A stretch of DNA of 64,000 nt from assembly GCA_013361525.1 (NCBI GenBank), contig JABFXY010000142.1:22364-86363 (forward strand), given 5' to 3'. Shown piece after piece: positions 35,627 to 43,530 of the stretch; positions within the stretch are counted from its first letter, which is position 1; each line of letters begins with the position of its first letter. The translations under genes and the position numbers were made by a program. The stretch is from Polyangiaceae bacterium (GTDB taxonomy: Bacteria > Myxococcota_A > Polyangia > Polyangiales > Polyangiaceae). The notes beneath the pieces were generated by a model. The model saw only the letters and a program-made list of their open reading frames with translations, had not been told where the DNA came from and made no database searches.

Positions 35627-36621
35627 CGGCACAGGGTGGAGGGGTGATCACGGGAAAAGGGTTCGGACAAGAGCGCTCGCCAGCTCTCCCTCTCGAGACG
35701 GGGATCCACGAGGGGGCGCAGCGCATCGGTCCTGTGTCGCAGCTCCTCCAGAAACGCGAGCTCGCTCTCGCAACGGTGGAGCAGGTCGGCGAGCCCGGCA
35801 GCGTCGTGCACCTCGAAATAGCCGGGATATGCCTCGCCGAGGATTCCGACGGACCCGTCGATGCGCGTCGAGACGACGGCAACACCACAGGCGATCGCTT
35901 CGGTGACGACGTTCGCTCCGCCCTCGGACACGCTGGTGAGCGCGAGCAGATCGCTGCCGGCGACGATACGCATCGCCTCGGATCGAGGCCGCTCGCCCAG
36001 CCAGCGCCACCGGCCTTTGGAGGACCGCGACGCTTCGCGGGCTTGCTCGGCCAGGCTCGGATCGAGGGCTGCGCCGAGATGGATGACGGTGATGCGCGAG
36101 CCCACAGGCAGCAATTCTGTGGCCCGTGCCGACAAGAGCGGATCCTTTACGTCCCTCAAATGACCGAGCACGACGACGGCAAACCGGTCCTGCGATACCA
36201 CCGACAGCGCCTCGCGCGGCGCGCGGGCGCTCTGCCGAATCGTACGTGTCTTCGAGCGCAGGCGCTCGGGGAGCTGCGCGATGCCGAGGGGTTGAAGGAC
36301 CACGATACGATTCGCGAGCTCGAGCGATGCCTGCGCGCTGGGATCGTGGTGGATGTCACCATAGAGGTCGGTCCCGGTGAGGGCGACGATCCGCGGCACA
36401 CCGGGACACCGGCGCGCGTGCTCCGCTATCGAATCGTGGCTACGGAGCGCGTGCAGCGCGATGAGCACGTCGCACGCCTCGCCATTCCATGCCTGTGCGA
36501 TCCGCACCCGCCAGCCGAGCTCGCGAAGCCGCAAAGCCCAGCGGAGCGCCGTCACACGGTTGCCGCTTCGCGAACCGGCCGGGACGGGCGTCGCGATGAA
36601 CGCGGTCAATCGAGGGCGCAT
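35623..36621 (-). CDS. senB: SenB-like selenosugar synthase (TIGR04348-type glycosyltransferase)
   Basis: This 332-residue soluble protein is a GT-B glycosyltransferase: N-terminal 'ATPVPAGSRSGNRVTALRWALRLRELGWRVRIAQAW', 'LIALHALRSHDSI', 'IVALTGTDLYGDI' and the C-terminal donor site 'LTSVSEGGANVVTEAIACGVAVVSTRIDG'. This is the pattern of the TIGR04348 family, whose studied member SenB makes a seleno-sugar from selenophosphate and a UDP-sugar in selenoneine synthesis. The ATG at 36621 lies within the 3' end of the senA-like gene (16-bp overlap). Its pairing with an EgtB/SenA-like gene supports the call. The third known gene, senC, is not adjacent. Confidence 0.8.
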   Translation of the reverse strand: MRPRLTAFIATPVPAGSRSGNRVTALRWALRLRELGWRVRIAQAWNGEACDVLIALHALRSHDSIAEHARRCPGVPRIVALTGTDLYGDIHHDPSAQASLELANRIVVLQPLGIAQLPERLRSKTRTIRQSARAPREALSVVSQDRFAVVVLGHLRDVKDPLLSARATELLPVGSRITVIHLGAALDPSLAEQAREASRSSKGRWRWLGERPRSEAMRIVAGSDLLALTSVSEGGANVVTEAIACGVAVVSTRIDGSVGILGEAYPGYFEVHDAAGLADLLHRCESELAFLEELRHRTDALRPLVDPRLERESWRALLSEPFSRDHPSTLCR

Positions 36622-37904
36622 GTCCTGAACCCCGCCCAAACGTCACGTCGATCCGGCGTATAGAAGTTGCGCCACGTCGGCCGTAACAGGCGCGCGCGGG
36701 TGGCGAAGCACCCTCCGCGCAGCACACGGTGGTCGCCGAACCATGGCTCGCTGTATTCCGCATAGGGATCGCGCTCGAAGCCCGGATACGCCTCGAACGC
36801 GGTCGACGTCCACTCCCACACATTGCCGATCATTTGACGGCACCGGAAGACGCTTTCGCTATTTGGAAAGGCGCCGACATCGACCGTATCGGAGCGCGAG
36901 AGATCCAAATTGGCTCGATCGAGGTCAATCGGCGCGCCCGCTGCAGCACACTCCCATTCGGCCTCGGTCGGCAAGCGGCGCCCCGCCCAGCGGCACCACG
37001 CTTCCGCCTCATAGGCCGATATGTGAATCATCGGCCGGTCCGGCTGCATCGCTATCGAAACCCAAGTATCGAACACTCTCCGTTCCCAATCCCCATCCGC
37101 GCGCCGCCAGTAGACTGGGTGCTCCGCGCCCGTCCGGTCGAGCCATTGCCGGCCCTCGTCGCTCCAGAGCTCGCGACGCCGGTAGCCTCCGTCATCCACG
37201 AACATCGCGAACTCACGCTGCGTCACCGGTGCACGGGCGATCGAATACGGACGAAGCTCGACGTCGTGCGCCCACTTTTCGTTGTCGAAAACGAACAGCG
37301 GCGGCGAATCTCGCTCGGCGCCGACACGGACGCGACCTCCCGGAACGCGCACATCCCCCGCGCACGCTCCGCCCGGCATGGTCCGATCGGCTCCTGCCCC
37401 GAGCCCCGCGAGGCGCGGCGCGCTCCACCCCATCGTCTGTCGCGTGTACACCAGCGCTTCGCCGTGCATGTCCTCGTGAAACGTGGCGAGCATGAGGAAG
37501 TAGCGGAGCACGGGCGTCATCGGCCTCGCGCTCGCCGCCGCGTCGAGAACGAGATCGCCGACCGTCTGGAGGTAAACGTCGGTCTCGGCGCGGGACGGAA
37601 GCGGCAGATCCCACCGCCGGCGATGGGCCACCTTCGCCGAGTCCCAAAGCGCGTCGGCATCGGCGCGAAGCGGTGCTCGACCGAGCGCGTGCCTGAGTAC
37701 CCATCGCTCTTGAAACCACGCAACATGGCCCAATTCCCACAGCGGTGGGTTGATGATTGCGAGGTACGGCGCCGCCCAGCGCGCGTCGTCGATGTCTGCG
37801 TAGAGCGCTCGCGTGCGATCACGCGCGTCGGAGATCCAATCAGCCAATGCCTCGGAGGTGATCTCGCGAGCTTCCTGGTGGTTTGCTTTCGTGCTTGCGC
37901 TCAC
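36606..37904 (-). CDS. senA: SenA-like selenoneine synthase (EgtB-family non-haem iron enzyme)
   Basis: A GTG at 37904 with GAGGG upstream gives 432 residues. The N-terminal DinB-like domain provides the iron triad: His60 ('WELGHVAWFQERW'), His143 and His147 ('FHEDMHGEAL'). The 83- and 4-residue spacings equal those in characterised EgtB. The C-terminal half is a formylglycine-generating-enzyme fold ('PVTQREFAMFVDDGGYRR', 'RRLPTEAEWECAAAG', 'NVWEWTSTAFEAYPGF', 'RVLRGGCFATRARL'). EgtB joins sulfur, and SenA joins selenium, to hercynine. The adjacent SenB-like gene points to selenoneine. No hercynine methyltransferase gene (egtD) is in the window. Confidence 0.8.
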   Translation of the reverse strand: MSASTKANHQEAREITSEALADWISDARDRTRALYADIDDARWAAPYLAIINPPLWELGHVAWFQERWVLRHALGRAPLRADADALWDSAKVAHRRRWDLPLPSRAETDVYLQTVGDLVLDAAASARPMTPVLRYFLMLATFHEDMHGEALVYTRQTMGWSAPRLAGLGAGADRTMPGGACAGDVRVPGGRVRVGAERDSPPLFVFDNEKWAHDVELRPYSIARAPVTQREFAMFVDDGGYRRRELWSDEGRQWLDRTGAEHPVYWRRADGDWERRVFDTWVSIAMQPDRPMIHISAYEAEAWCRWAGRRLPTEAEWECAAAGAPIDLDRANLDLSRSDTVDVGAFPNSESVFRCRQMIGNVWEWTSTAFEAYPGFERDPYAEYSEPWFGDHRVLRGGCFATRARLLRPTWRNFYTPDRRDVWAGFRTCALD

Positions 37905-38120
37905 GGTCCCTCGATGACGTTCACGAGCGCTGGTCCGCTCGCAAGCGTACCTCAGCGACCGCTGTCGAGACAGACGCCGAGCAAGCGGCAAAACGCCTCA
38001 GCGGCGTGTGAAACCGCAATCGTCTACGCAGCACGATGCGCCGTGAGCTCAACGCCGGGCGCTCAGCATCCTTTCTGCGACTCGCAGCGTCGATCTCGGC
38101 TCGGCACCCGGGTAGCCTCG

Positions 38121-38930
38121 ATGGCAATCGTGCGTACGGAACGAACCATCCTATTCGCCATCGTGCTCGCTGCAGGGTGCGACGACGCCTCGCCCACGGA
38201 CCGCAGTAGCGCACCGGCACCGTCATCGAGCGCGTCAGCGACTGCGGCGCGCGATCCGGCTTCCAGCGACGAGGCCTATTGCGAGAAGTTCGCGGCGCGC
38301 ATTCAGGAGTGTATGCCGCTCACGCGGGAGCGCACGCTCGAGCAGGAGGCGGAGCGCTGCCTCGCCGGAAGGAAGGTCGCGCGGAGCATTGGTCAGTGGA
38401 ACGACGACGAGCGTCGAGAGCTGGCTCGGTGTCTCGCGATGCCGAGCTGCGACGAGGTCACGGAATGCATGAAGCCCAAGCCTTCGGCGGCGGCTTCGTC
38501 TGCGCCGACGACATCCGCGCCGGCGCCGACGTCGTCCGTCGACAGCGCGCCCGTCTTGGACGACATCCGAGGCCTCCCGCACGCTCACCCCGAGCGAACC
38601 TATGTGGCGCAGGAAGAAGGCGGCCTCAGCGGCTTCGTGCCCGGCGCGAAGGAGCTCGGCTGCAAGACGATCGTCATCGAGTCTTGGTTCTGGGTCCGAT
38701 GCGGCAACGACGAGCGCCGCGTGCAGCGCATCGACATCGACAAGGGCAAACACCAGACCCAGACACAGGTGAAGATCGAAAACGGCGTGGGGACCATTCT
38801 CACGCCGTTCGTGAAAGGCACGGATCTAAGAGCGAAGTGGACCTTCGACGACGGGGAGCGGTGGCAGACGCTCACGTGGCCGGCGGGGCCGCGGCCGCGG
38901 CAAGTGGGCACCATGTCCGACCGGCCCTGA
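38121..38930 (+). CDS. Hypothetical lipoprotein, 269 aa
   Basis: The ATG at 38121 gives a short signal peptide with lipobox LAAGC, then a Ser/Ala/Pro linker. Residues about 50-115 form a Cys-rich helical part ('EAYCEKFAARIQECMPLTRERTLEQEAERCLAG...ELARCLAMPSCDEVTECM'), which looks disulfide-rich. A second low-complexity linker leads to a C-terminal domain (about 155-269) with 'FVPGAKELGCKTIVIESWFWVRCG' and a beta-rich end. I recognise no family. It is divergent from the senA-like gene across 216 bp. Confidence 0.7.
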   Translation: MAIVRTERTILFAIVLAAGCDDASPTDRSSAPAPSSSASATAARDPASSDEAYCEKFAARIQECMPLTRERTLEQEAERCLAGRKVARSIGQWNDDERRELARCLAMPSCDEVTECMKPKPSAAASSAPTTSAPAPTSSVDSAPVLDDIRGLPHAHPERTYVAQEEGGLSGFVPGAKELGCKTIVIESWFWVRCGNDERRVQRIDIDKGKHQTQTQVKIENGVGTILTPFVKGTDLRAKWTFDDGERWQTLTWPAGPRPRQVGTMSDRP

Positions 38931-38984
38931 TTCGCGTGTCCACTTACGCTTGCGCGTAACCACCAGACCGAAGAAAACACGAGC

Positions 38985-39419
38985 GTGGAAGCGCTCGTCG
39001 CCCGTGCGTCCGTCGTTATTGCCGCCTCGCGAGCGGTCGTGTGGGGCGTCCTGATGTCGCCCGAAACAATCCCGCTGATCATGCCGGTCACCGCCGTCAT
39101 CGCACCGTGGCAGCCGGGTCAGCGATTCGTCTGGGCATTCAAGCTCGGCCCGCGCGAGTCTCGCGTCGAAGGGGTCGTACACCGCGTCGAGGACGAGCGC
39201 CTCCTCGAGTACGAATATCAAGATCCGCATTCACGAGACGTCCTCGGGATCCAAAACGCCCATCGAGTCACGCTCGAGCTCTTCGACGACGGAGACGGGA
39301 CGCGCCTCGACGTCGTTCAAGATGCGAACGTGTCGAAGGCTGCACAGGCACACGCCGAGGGGGGTTGGCGGCTGGCGCTCAACAATCTCAAGGGGCTCGT
39401 CGAGCAATCGCGATCCTGA
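38985..39419 (+). CDS. SRPBCC (AHSA1/START-like) domain protein
   Basis: A GTG start yields 144 residues forming a single SRPBCC domain: 'ARASVVIAASRAVVWGVLMSPETIPLIMPVTAVIAPWQPGQRFVWAF' with the usual entry strand and helix, then 'VHRVEDERLLEYEYQD', 'RVTLELFDDGDGTRLDVVQDAN' and the long C-terminal helix 'EGGWRLALNNLKGLVEQ'. These proteins bind hydrophobic ligands or act in stress responses; the ligand cannot be told from sequence. It stands 54 bp after the lipoprotein gene on the same strand. Confidence 0.8.
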   Translation: MEALVARASVVIAASRAVVWGVLMSPETIPLIMPVTAVIAPWQPGQRFVWAFKLGPRESRVEGVVHRVEDERLLEYEYQDPHSRDVLGIQNAHRVTLELFDDGDGTRLDVVQDANVSKAAQAHAEGGWRLALNNLKGLVEQSRS

Positions 39420-39515
39420 AAAGGCAAGGTCGAAAGCTCCGCGACCCGCTGTATCCTGCCCTCCTGTTACCGAAGCGAGCCTAACGGCGCGCGACCAGCT
39501 CGGACGGAGGCGAAT

Positions 39516-41216
39516 ATGAGCACTCGAACACCGGTGTCCACGTCGCGCAATCGGCGCGTCGTCGTATCGACGTCCAGCGCGGCGCTCCTCGTATTGGCCG
39601 TTGCTTGGGCCGGTTGCTCGGACGACACCGGGACGGGCGCATCGACCAGCACTTCGAACGGCGGCGGCGATTCGGGCGGCGGTGGAAGCTCGTTCAACGG
39701 CGGCGGCGGCTCGGGTGCAGAAGGCGGCGGCAGCGAAAGCGGTTGCCCGATCTACACGACGCTCTGCGACGGCGTGTGCATCCCCACCAGCGTGGATCCG
39801 AACAACTGCGGGGACTGCGGCGTCATTTGCGAAGGTGACCTCGCCTGCTCCGCCGGCGCGTGCTCGGACACTTGCCTTCCCGGACAGACGGCTTGCGACA
39901 ATTCGTGTGTCGACGTTTTGACGAACAACGATCATTGCGGCGGATGCGACATGCCGTGCCCGGAGGGGGAAGGCTGCGCCAACGGGGACTGCGTGCCGGC
40001 CGTCATCACCGCCGATCCTCCGCGTGATTGTGGCAACGGTGGTCCGCCCATCGTCATCGGCGACACGCCTTCGTCGTGCACCGCAATGACCGCGTTCACC
40101 TGGGCGATTTGCTCTTGTGACGATGCAGTATTCAGCTCCACGCTGCTGACGGATGCCTACGACAGCAGCGCCGGGCCTTATCAAGCGCCGGGCGAGCTCG
40201 GCGCGGGCGTCGGAACGAATGGCAGGTTCACGACGAGCTCACCCGCGGACATCAGCGGCGCGTTGTGGTCGAGCGACGCGACCGGGGTCGGGCTGAGCAA
40301 CGATCTCGCGGTCGGGCTCGAGCTCCATTCCGGCGGCAAGTACAACTCGAGCGCCCCCGGAACCGTCGGCGCCGACGCGTTCATCAACGGCGACGTGAGC
40401 ACCCCTCAAACCCTTGCGATCACCGGCGACCTGCATGTTCCTACGGGTGCCGACGTCGACGACGGGGTCACCTATGCGTCACTCGTGAACGAGCCTGTCG
40501 ACGTTCCACCGCCTTGTGCGTGCGACCCGGCTCAGCTCCTGGACATCGCGGGCATCGTCGCGACGCGCGCCACCAACAACGACAATGCGCTCATCGGGCT
40601 CGATCCGGCGGTAACGACGAATCCCTCGGAAGCGATCCGCATCGATCTCTACTGCGGACACTATTACCTGGACGAGATAAGCGGCAGTCACGACGTCACG
40701 ATCGTGGCGCACGGCAATACCGCGCTGTATATCGGCGGCGATGTCCAGCTGAGTCAGGCTCTGAATATCACCGTCGACCCCGGCTATTCGCTGGATGTGC
40801 TCATCGCCGGCCATCTCTCCGTCTCGTCGGGCTCGGCGTTCGGCTCGCCGAACTACCCTGCCATGACCCGCGTGTACATCGGCGGAACCGGAGGCTTCGG
40901 CATGAGCGCAGGGTCGCTGTTCGGAGCATTCTTCTGGGCAGGGCACGGTCCTGTCACGACCTCCGGTGGCACTGAGATTTTCGGCGGCGTGTTCGCGGGA
41001 GATCTCCAGGCGTCGGCCGGCGTGACGGTCCACTACGATCTCGCGGTGCAATCGTTGGACGACGATTGCGACGACCCGCCCGGCGGCTGCGATTCGTGCA
41101 TGGATTGCGGCAATCAGGCCTGCGTGAACGGCGAGTGCGGTGAATGCACGGATTCGTCGCAGTGCTGTGCGCCCCTCGTTTGCGTCAATGGGCAGTGCTT
41201 GCCGACTCCCGAATAG
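39516..41216 (+). CDS. Large lipoprotein with Cys-rich modules and a polymer-forming-like C-terminal domain
   Basis: A GGAGG precedes the ATG at 39516. The 566-residue protein has lipobox AWAGC, a Gly/Ser linker, and three Cys-rich modules in residues 75-155 of the myxobacterial type ('NCGDCGVIC', 'HCGGCDMPC'). The large domain (about 165-505) is beta-rich, with 'DAFINGDVSTPQTLAITGDLHVPTGADVDDG' and 'TALYIGGDVQLSQALNITVDPGYSLDVLIAGHLSV', the repeating pattern of bactofilin/DUF7305-like right-handed beta helices. A further Cys-rich tail ends the protein ('CGECTDSSQCCAPLVC'). It is probably a surface-exposed structural or adhesive protein. Confidence 0.7.
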   Translation: MSTRTPVSTSRNRRVVVSTSSAALLVLAVAWAGCSDDTGTGASTSTSNGGGDSGGGGSSFNGGGGSGAEGGGSESGCPIYTTLCDGVCIPTSVDPNNCGDCGVICEGDLACSAGACSDTCLPGQTACDNSCVDVLTNNDHCGGCDMPCPEGEGCANGDCVPAVITADPPRDCGNGGPPIVIGDTPSSCTAMTAFTWAICSCDDAVFSSTLLTDAYDSSAGPYQAPGELGAGVGTNGRFTTSSPADISGALWSSDATGVGLSNDLAVGLELHSGGKYNSSAPGTVGADAFINGDVSTPQTLAITGDLHVPTGADVDDGVTYASLVNEPVDVPPPCACDPAQLLDIAGIVATRATNNDNALIGLDPAVTTNPSEAIRIDLYCGHYYLDEISGSHDVTIVAHGNTALYIGGDVQLSQALNITVDPGYSLDVLIAGHLSVSSGSAFGSPNYPAMTRVYIGGTGGFGMSAGSLFGAFFWAGHGPVTTSGGTEIFGGVFAGDLQASAGVTVHYDLAVQSLDDDCDDPPGGCDSCMDCGNQACVNGECGECTDSSQCCAPLVCVNGQCLPTPE

Positions 41217-41230
41217 TCGAGACGATGCGT

Positions 41231-41257
41231 GATCGCCGGCTCAGTGAGGCGGCGATC
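41231..41257. terminator. Hairpin between convergent genes, possible bidirectional terminator
   Basis: GATCGCCG (41231-41238) pairs perfectly with CGGCGATC (41250-41257). It overlaps the last codons of the cytochrome c' gene and follows the stop at 41216 by 14 bp. There is no T-run, so efficiency is uncertain. Confidence 0.4.
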
Positions 41258-41789
41258 CCGAAGAGGTCAACCGCTCCCAAGTAGGCTCGTCCACCACCTG
41301 CTGCTTCCAAGCGGCATGACAGGAAACGCACGACTTCAATGTGGTGTTCAGCTCCGTGAGGACGCCGGTGCGGTCCCCCTCGCGCGCGGCGGCGGCGATT
41401 CGATCGGCCGCACGATGAAAGCCGATTGCCTGCTCCGTGAAGCCGGGCGCGCCTGCGCCCATGTGCGTACACGTCTTGCCCATCGACTCCGAAAACCCGA
41501 TTCGACCAGCGGTTCGCTCGATTGCCGCGAAGTCGTCGGTGGCAAGGGCGGCGATGATCTCCTGCACGGCGAAGAGGTGGTCGCGCATGTTCTCTTTTTG
41601 GTGATTCGCCATCATCGGCAAGAGCGGAACCGGCGTCCGCGCATCCATCCGGTCGAGCGCGGCAACCGCCCCGCCCTCTGTGTCCGATATGGACTTCGGG
41701 GTGCCCGCCGCGGGCTGGGGAGCGGGGGCATCCGCCGAGCACCCACCGACGATCGCAAAAGCGCCAACCAATAGTAGGACACGATTCAT
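41241..41789 (-). CDS. Cytochrome c'-like lipoprotein
   Basis: This 182-residue protein has a lipoprotein signal (MNRVLLLVGAFAIVGGC), a short linker and a helical domain with one haem motif near the C-terminus, CVSCH (residues 154-158), followed by AAWKQ. That placement is typical of class II cytochromes c (four-helix bundle). Such proteins bind NO or act in electron transfer. The 'PLLPMMANHQKENMRDHLFAVQEII' start of the bundle fits. Its ATG overlaps the stop of the MarR-family gene (ATGA), so the two are coupled and the cytochrome is probably under MarR control. Confidence 0.8.
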   Translation of the reverse strand: MNRVLLLVGAFAIVGGCSADAPAPQPAAGTPKSISDTEGGAVAALDRMDARTPVPLLPMMANHQKENMRDHLFAVQEIIAALATDDFAAIERTAGRIGFSESMGKTCTHMGAGAPGFTEQAIGFHRAADRIAAAAREGDRTGVLTELNTTLKSCVSCHAAWKQQVVDEPTWERLTSSGSPPH

Positions 41790-42253
41790 TCTGAGCTCCC
41801 TGTCGCGTCGGACACAGTCGTCGACATGTCGAGCGCATCGACGAGCAGCTGGAGCGCACCGACGACGTCGCGACGGCGATTCGCGGGCACGGCACCGAGC
41901 AGCGCGGCGAAGCGAGCGCGGCTCGAGGCATCGATATCCTTCGCGAGGCGCGTCCCGGAACGCGTGAGCAAGACTCGTCGGCTTCGTCCGTCGAGCTCGC
42001 AAGGTCGCTGCGTCGCATGCTCCGCGGCGACCAGCTTGGCGCAGAGCCGAGCGACGTTGCTCTTGTCGATGCACAGCTCCTCGCCGAGCTCCTGCTGAGA
42101 GAGCTCACCCCGATAGAGGAGCACCATCAGCGCATGGGCATACGCCATCGACACCGGTTTGCCGCAAGGGGTCGAGTCGCTCGAAAGCGCGCCGAATCGC
42201 CGAACGAGCCGATGGGTCAGACGGCGCAGATCGTCGGTTCGGTCGGCGGTCAC
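41786..42253 (-). CDS. MarR-family transcriptional regulator
   Basis: This 155-residue protein has a MarR winged helix: 'VLLYRGELSQQELGEELCIDKSNVARLCAKLVAAEHATQRPCELDGRSRRVLLTRSGTRLAKDI', with the usual wing 'DGRSRRVLLT'. Flanking helices would form the dimer interface. The start is a GTG at 42253. Two cysteines (ELCIDK and RPCELD) could make it thiol-sensitive, as in OhrR/MarR sensors. A near-perfect dyad 20 bp upstream is the likely autoregulatory operator. Confidence 0.88.
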   Translation of the reverse strand: MTADRTDDLRRLTHRLVRRFGALSSDSTPCGKPVSMAYAHALMVLLYRGELSQQELGEELCIDKSNVARLCAKLVAAEHATQRPCELDGRSRRVLLTRSGTRLAKDIDASSRARFAALLGAVPANRRRDVVGALQLLVDALDMSTTVSDATGSSE

Positions 42254-42272
42254 GTTTTCACCTTGTATCGGA

Positions 42273-42296
42273 AACTAGTTGCGTCCGCAACCAGTT
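42273..42296. promoter_or_regulatory. Candidate MarR operator
   Basis: AACTAGTTGC (42273-42282) is inverted against GCAACCAGTT (42287-42296) with a 4-bp centre; nine of ten positions match. It lies just upstream of the MarR-type start at 42253, in a less GC-rich stretch. Dyad size and spacing suit a MarR dimer. Confidence 0.6.
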
Positions 42297-42379
42297 GGCG
42301 AACGGGCGCGGCCGCGCCCCAATTGCGAGATCCCGCCTCGCCTCGCCGCAGGCACGCCTATCGAGCGGGGGCCGTCTGA

Positions 42380-42727
42380 TTAGGAGCTGCGCTTTCCCCC
42401 ATTACCCTCGCACTCGAGCGCGCTGCCGTCCTTCTCGGGTTGACAAGTGCCCTTGTCGCCGTCGCTCTCGGTGCACGCGTCGCCCTTCGACTTGCCCTTG
42501 CAAGCTGCCCTGTCCTCATCGTCCGCCGCTTCGTCGTGGTCCTTACATTCGAGCTTGCCGCTGTCGTCGTCCGAAAGGCAGGTGCCCGTGTCGCCGTCCG
42601 CTTCGGTGCAAGCCGCACCCTCCTTCTTGTCTTTGCATACCTCTTCGTCGCGATCGGCAGCTGCCGCGGGCGCTGCAACGATCAGAAGCGCGAAGCACGA
42701 GAAGTATGCGGTCGTCGTCCGTTTCAT
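42380..42727 (-). CDS. Small secreted acidic Cys-rich protein with two repeats
   Basis: GGAG precedes the ATG at 42727. The 115-residue protein has a cleavable signal (MKRTTTAYFSCFALLIVAAPAAAA). The mature part has two repeats of the form 'C..(K/G)..G.AC(T)E.DGD.GTC......LEC', each with four cysteines, separated by an acidic stretch (KDHDEAADDEDRA). Paired cysteines suggest disulfides and the acidic surface suggests Ca or other cation binding. No family is recognised. It stands alone between the MarR operator and ndk. Confidence 0.7.
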   Translation of the reverse strand: MKRTTTAYFSCFALLIVAAPAAAADRDEEVCKDKKEGAACTEADGDTGTCLSDDDSGKLECKDHDEAADDEDRAACKGKSKGDACTESDGDKGTCQPEKDGSALECEGNGGKRSS

Positions 42728-42927
42728 CGGGGGCTCCTTTCCGTCGATTGCGCCGGCGCGGACCGCACGTGATTGCGCCTCCGCGCTGCGCCCCTCAAGG
42801 CCGGTCGCTGCATCACGAGTGCCGCCACGTTCCCGCGGGCCGATACAACAATCCGCTTTCATTCAAACGTGGATGGGTGGAGCCATTTCGCGCAAACGAC
42901 GACTCGTTTCGAGCACGCCGGGCGATG

Positions 42928-42970
42928 AAAACGCTCACGCCCGCGACGGCTGCAAAGCCGTGCGGGCGTG
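42928..42970 (-). terminator. Rho-independent terminator of ndk
   Basis: CACGCCCGC-g-ACGGCT (42936-42951) pairs with AGCCGT-GCGGGCGTG (42956-42970) around a GCAA tetraloop: 15 bp with one bulged G. On the minus strand TTTT (42928-42931) follows 4 nt after the stem. It lies 53 bp past the ndk stop. The rest of 42728-43023 holds no gene I can support. Confidence 0.8.
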
Positions 42971-43023
42971 ACGGGTGCCGCTGCGTCGGATCGATGCGAC
43001 CCGACGCGGCCGGCGGACGTTGC

Positions 43024-43443
43024 TCAGACGAGCTCGTAACCAGCGAAGAAGTAGCCGATCTCGCGCGCGGCGCTGGCTTCGCTGTCGGAGCCGTGGACGG
43101 CGTTCTCGCCGACGTTGGCACCGTAGAGCTTGCGGACGGTGCCCTCGGCGGCCTTCGCCGGATCCGTCGCGCCGATGACCTCGCGGTACTTGGCGATCGC
43201 ATCCTCACGCTCGAGGCAGAGGACGGTGATCGGGCCGCGCGACATGAACTGGGTGAGCTCGCCGAAGAAGCCGCGCTGGCTGTGCTCGGCATAGAAACCC
43301 TCGGCCTGGGCGCGCGTGAGGTGGATGCGCTTCAGGCCGCGGACGACGAAGCCGGCTTCCTGGAATTTCGCGAGGATCGCGCCCGCGTGGTTCTTCTCCA
43401 TCGCGTCGGGCTTGATGATCGAAAGCGTACGCTGAATAGCCAT
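43024..43443 (-). CDS. ndk: Nucleoside diphosphate kinase
   Basis: The 139-residue protein has the full NDK sequence: 'QRTLSIIKPDAMEKNHAGAILAKFQEAGFVVRGLKRIHLT', 'ATDPAKAAEGTVRKLYG' and the active-site 'NAVHGSDS' with the phospho-histidine His117. It transfers the gamma phosphate between nucleoside triphosphates and diphosphates in the cytoplasm. The ATG at 43443 gives the standard MAIQRTLSIIKP start; an upstream ATG in frame would add 13 residues not seen in the family. Length is typical. It has its own terminator downstream. Confidence 0.97.
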   Translation of the reverse strand: MAIQRTLSIIKPDAMEKNHAGAILAKFQEAGFVVRGLKRIHLTRAQAEGFYAEHSQRGFFGELTQFMSRGPITVLCLEREDAIAKYREVIGATDPAKAAEGTVRKLYGANVGENAVHGSDSEASAAREIGYFFAGYELV

Positions 43444-43492
43444 GTTGGCTGCGCTCATATGAGAGGTTTGCCCACGCGACAAGCAATTCGGT

Positions 43493-43511
43493 CGCGAGCG
43501 GGAAGCTCGCG
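43493..43511 (-). terminator. Hairpin after the PrsW-like gene
   Basis: CGCGAGC (43493-43499) pairs perfectly with GCTCGCG (43505-43511) around a 5-nt loop, 19 bp past the stop at 43531. No T-run follows on the minus strand, so it may be a weak terminator between this gene and ndk. Confidence 0.35.
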
Positions 43512-43530
43512 GGTGCCGTCGGCGTCTCGC

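Noticed and set aside
38944..38959. Hairpin TTACGC-TTGC-GCGTAA after the lipoprotein gene 38121-38930
   Set aside because: Only 6 bp and no T-run; too weak to list as a terminator.
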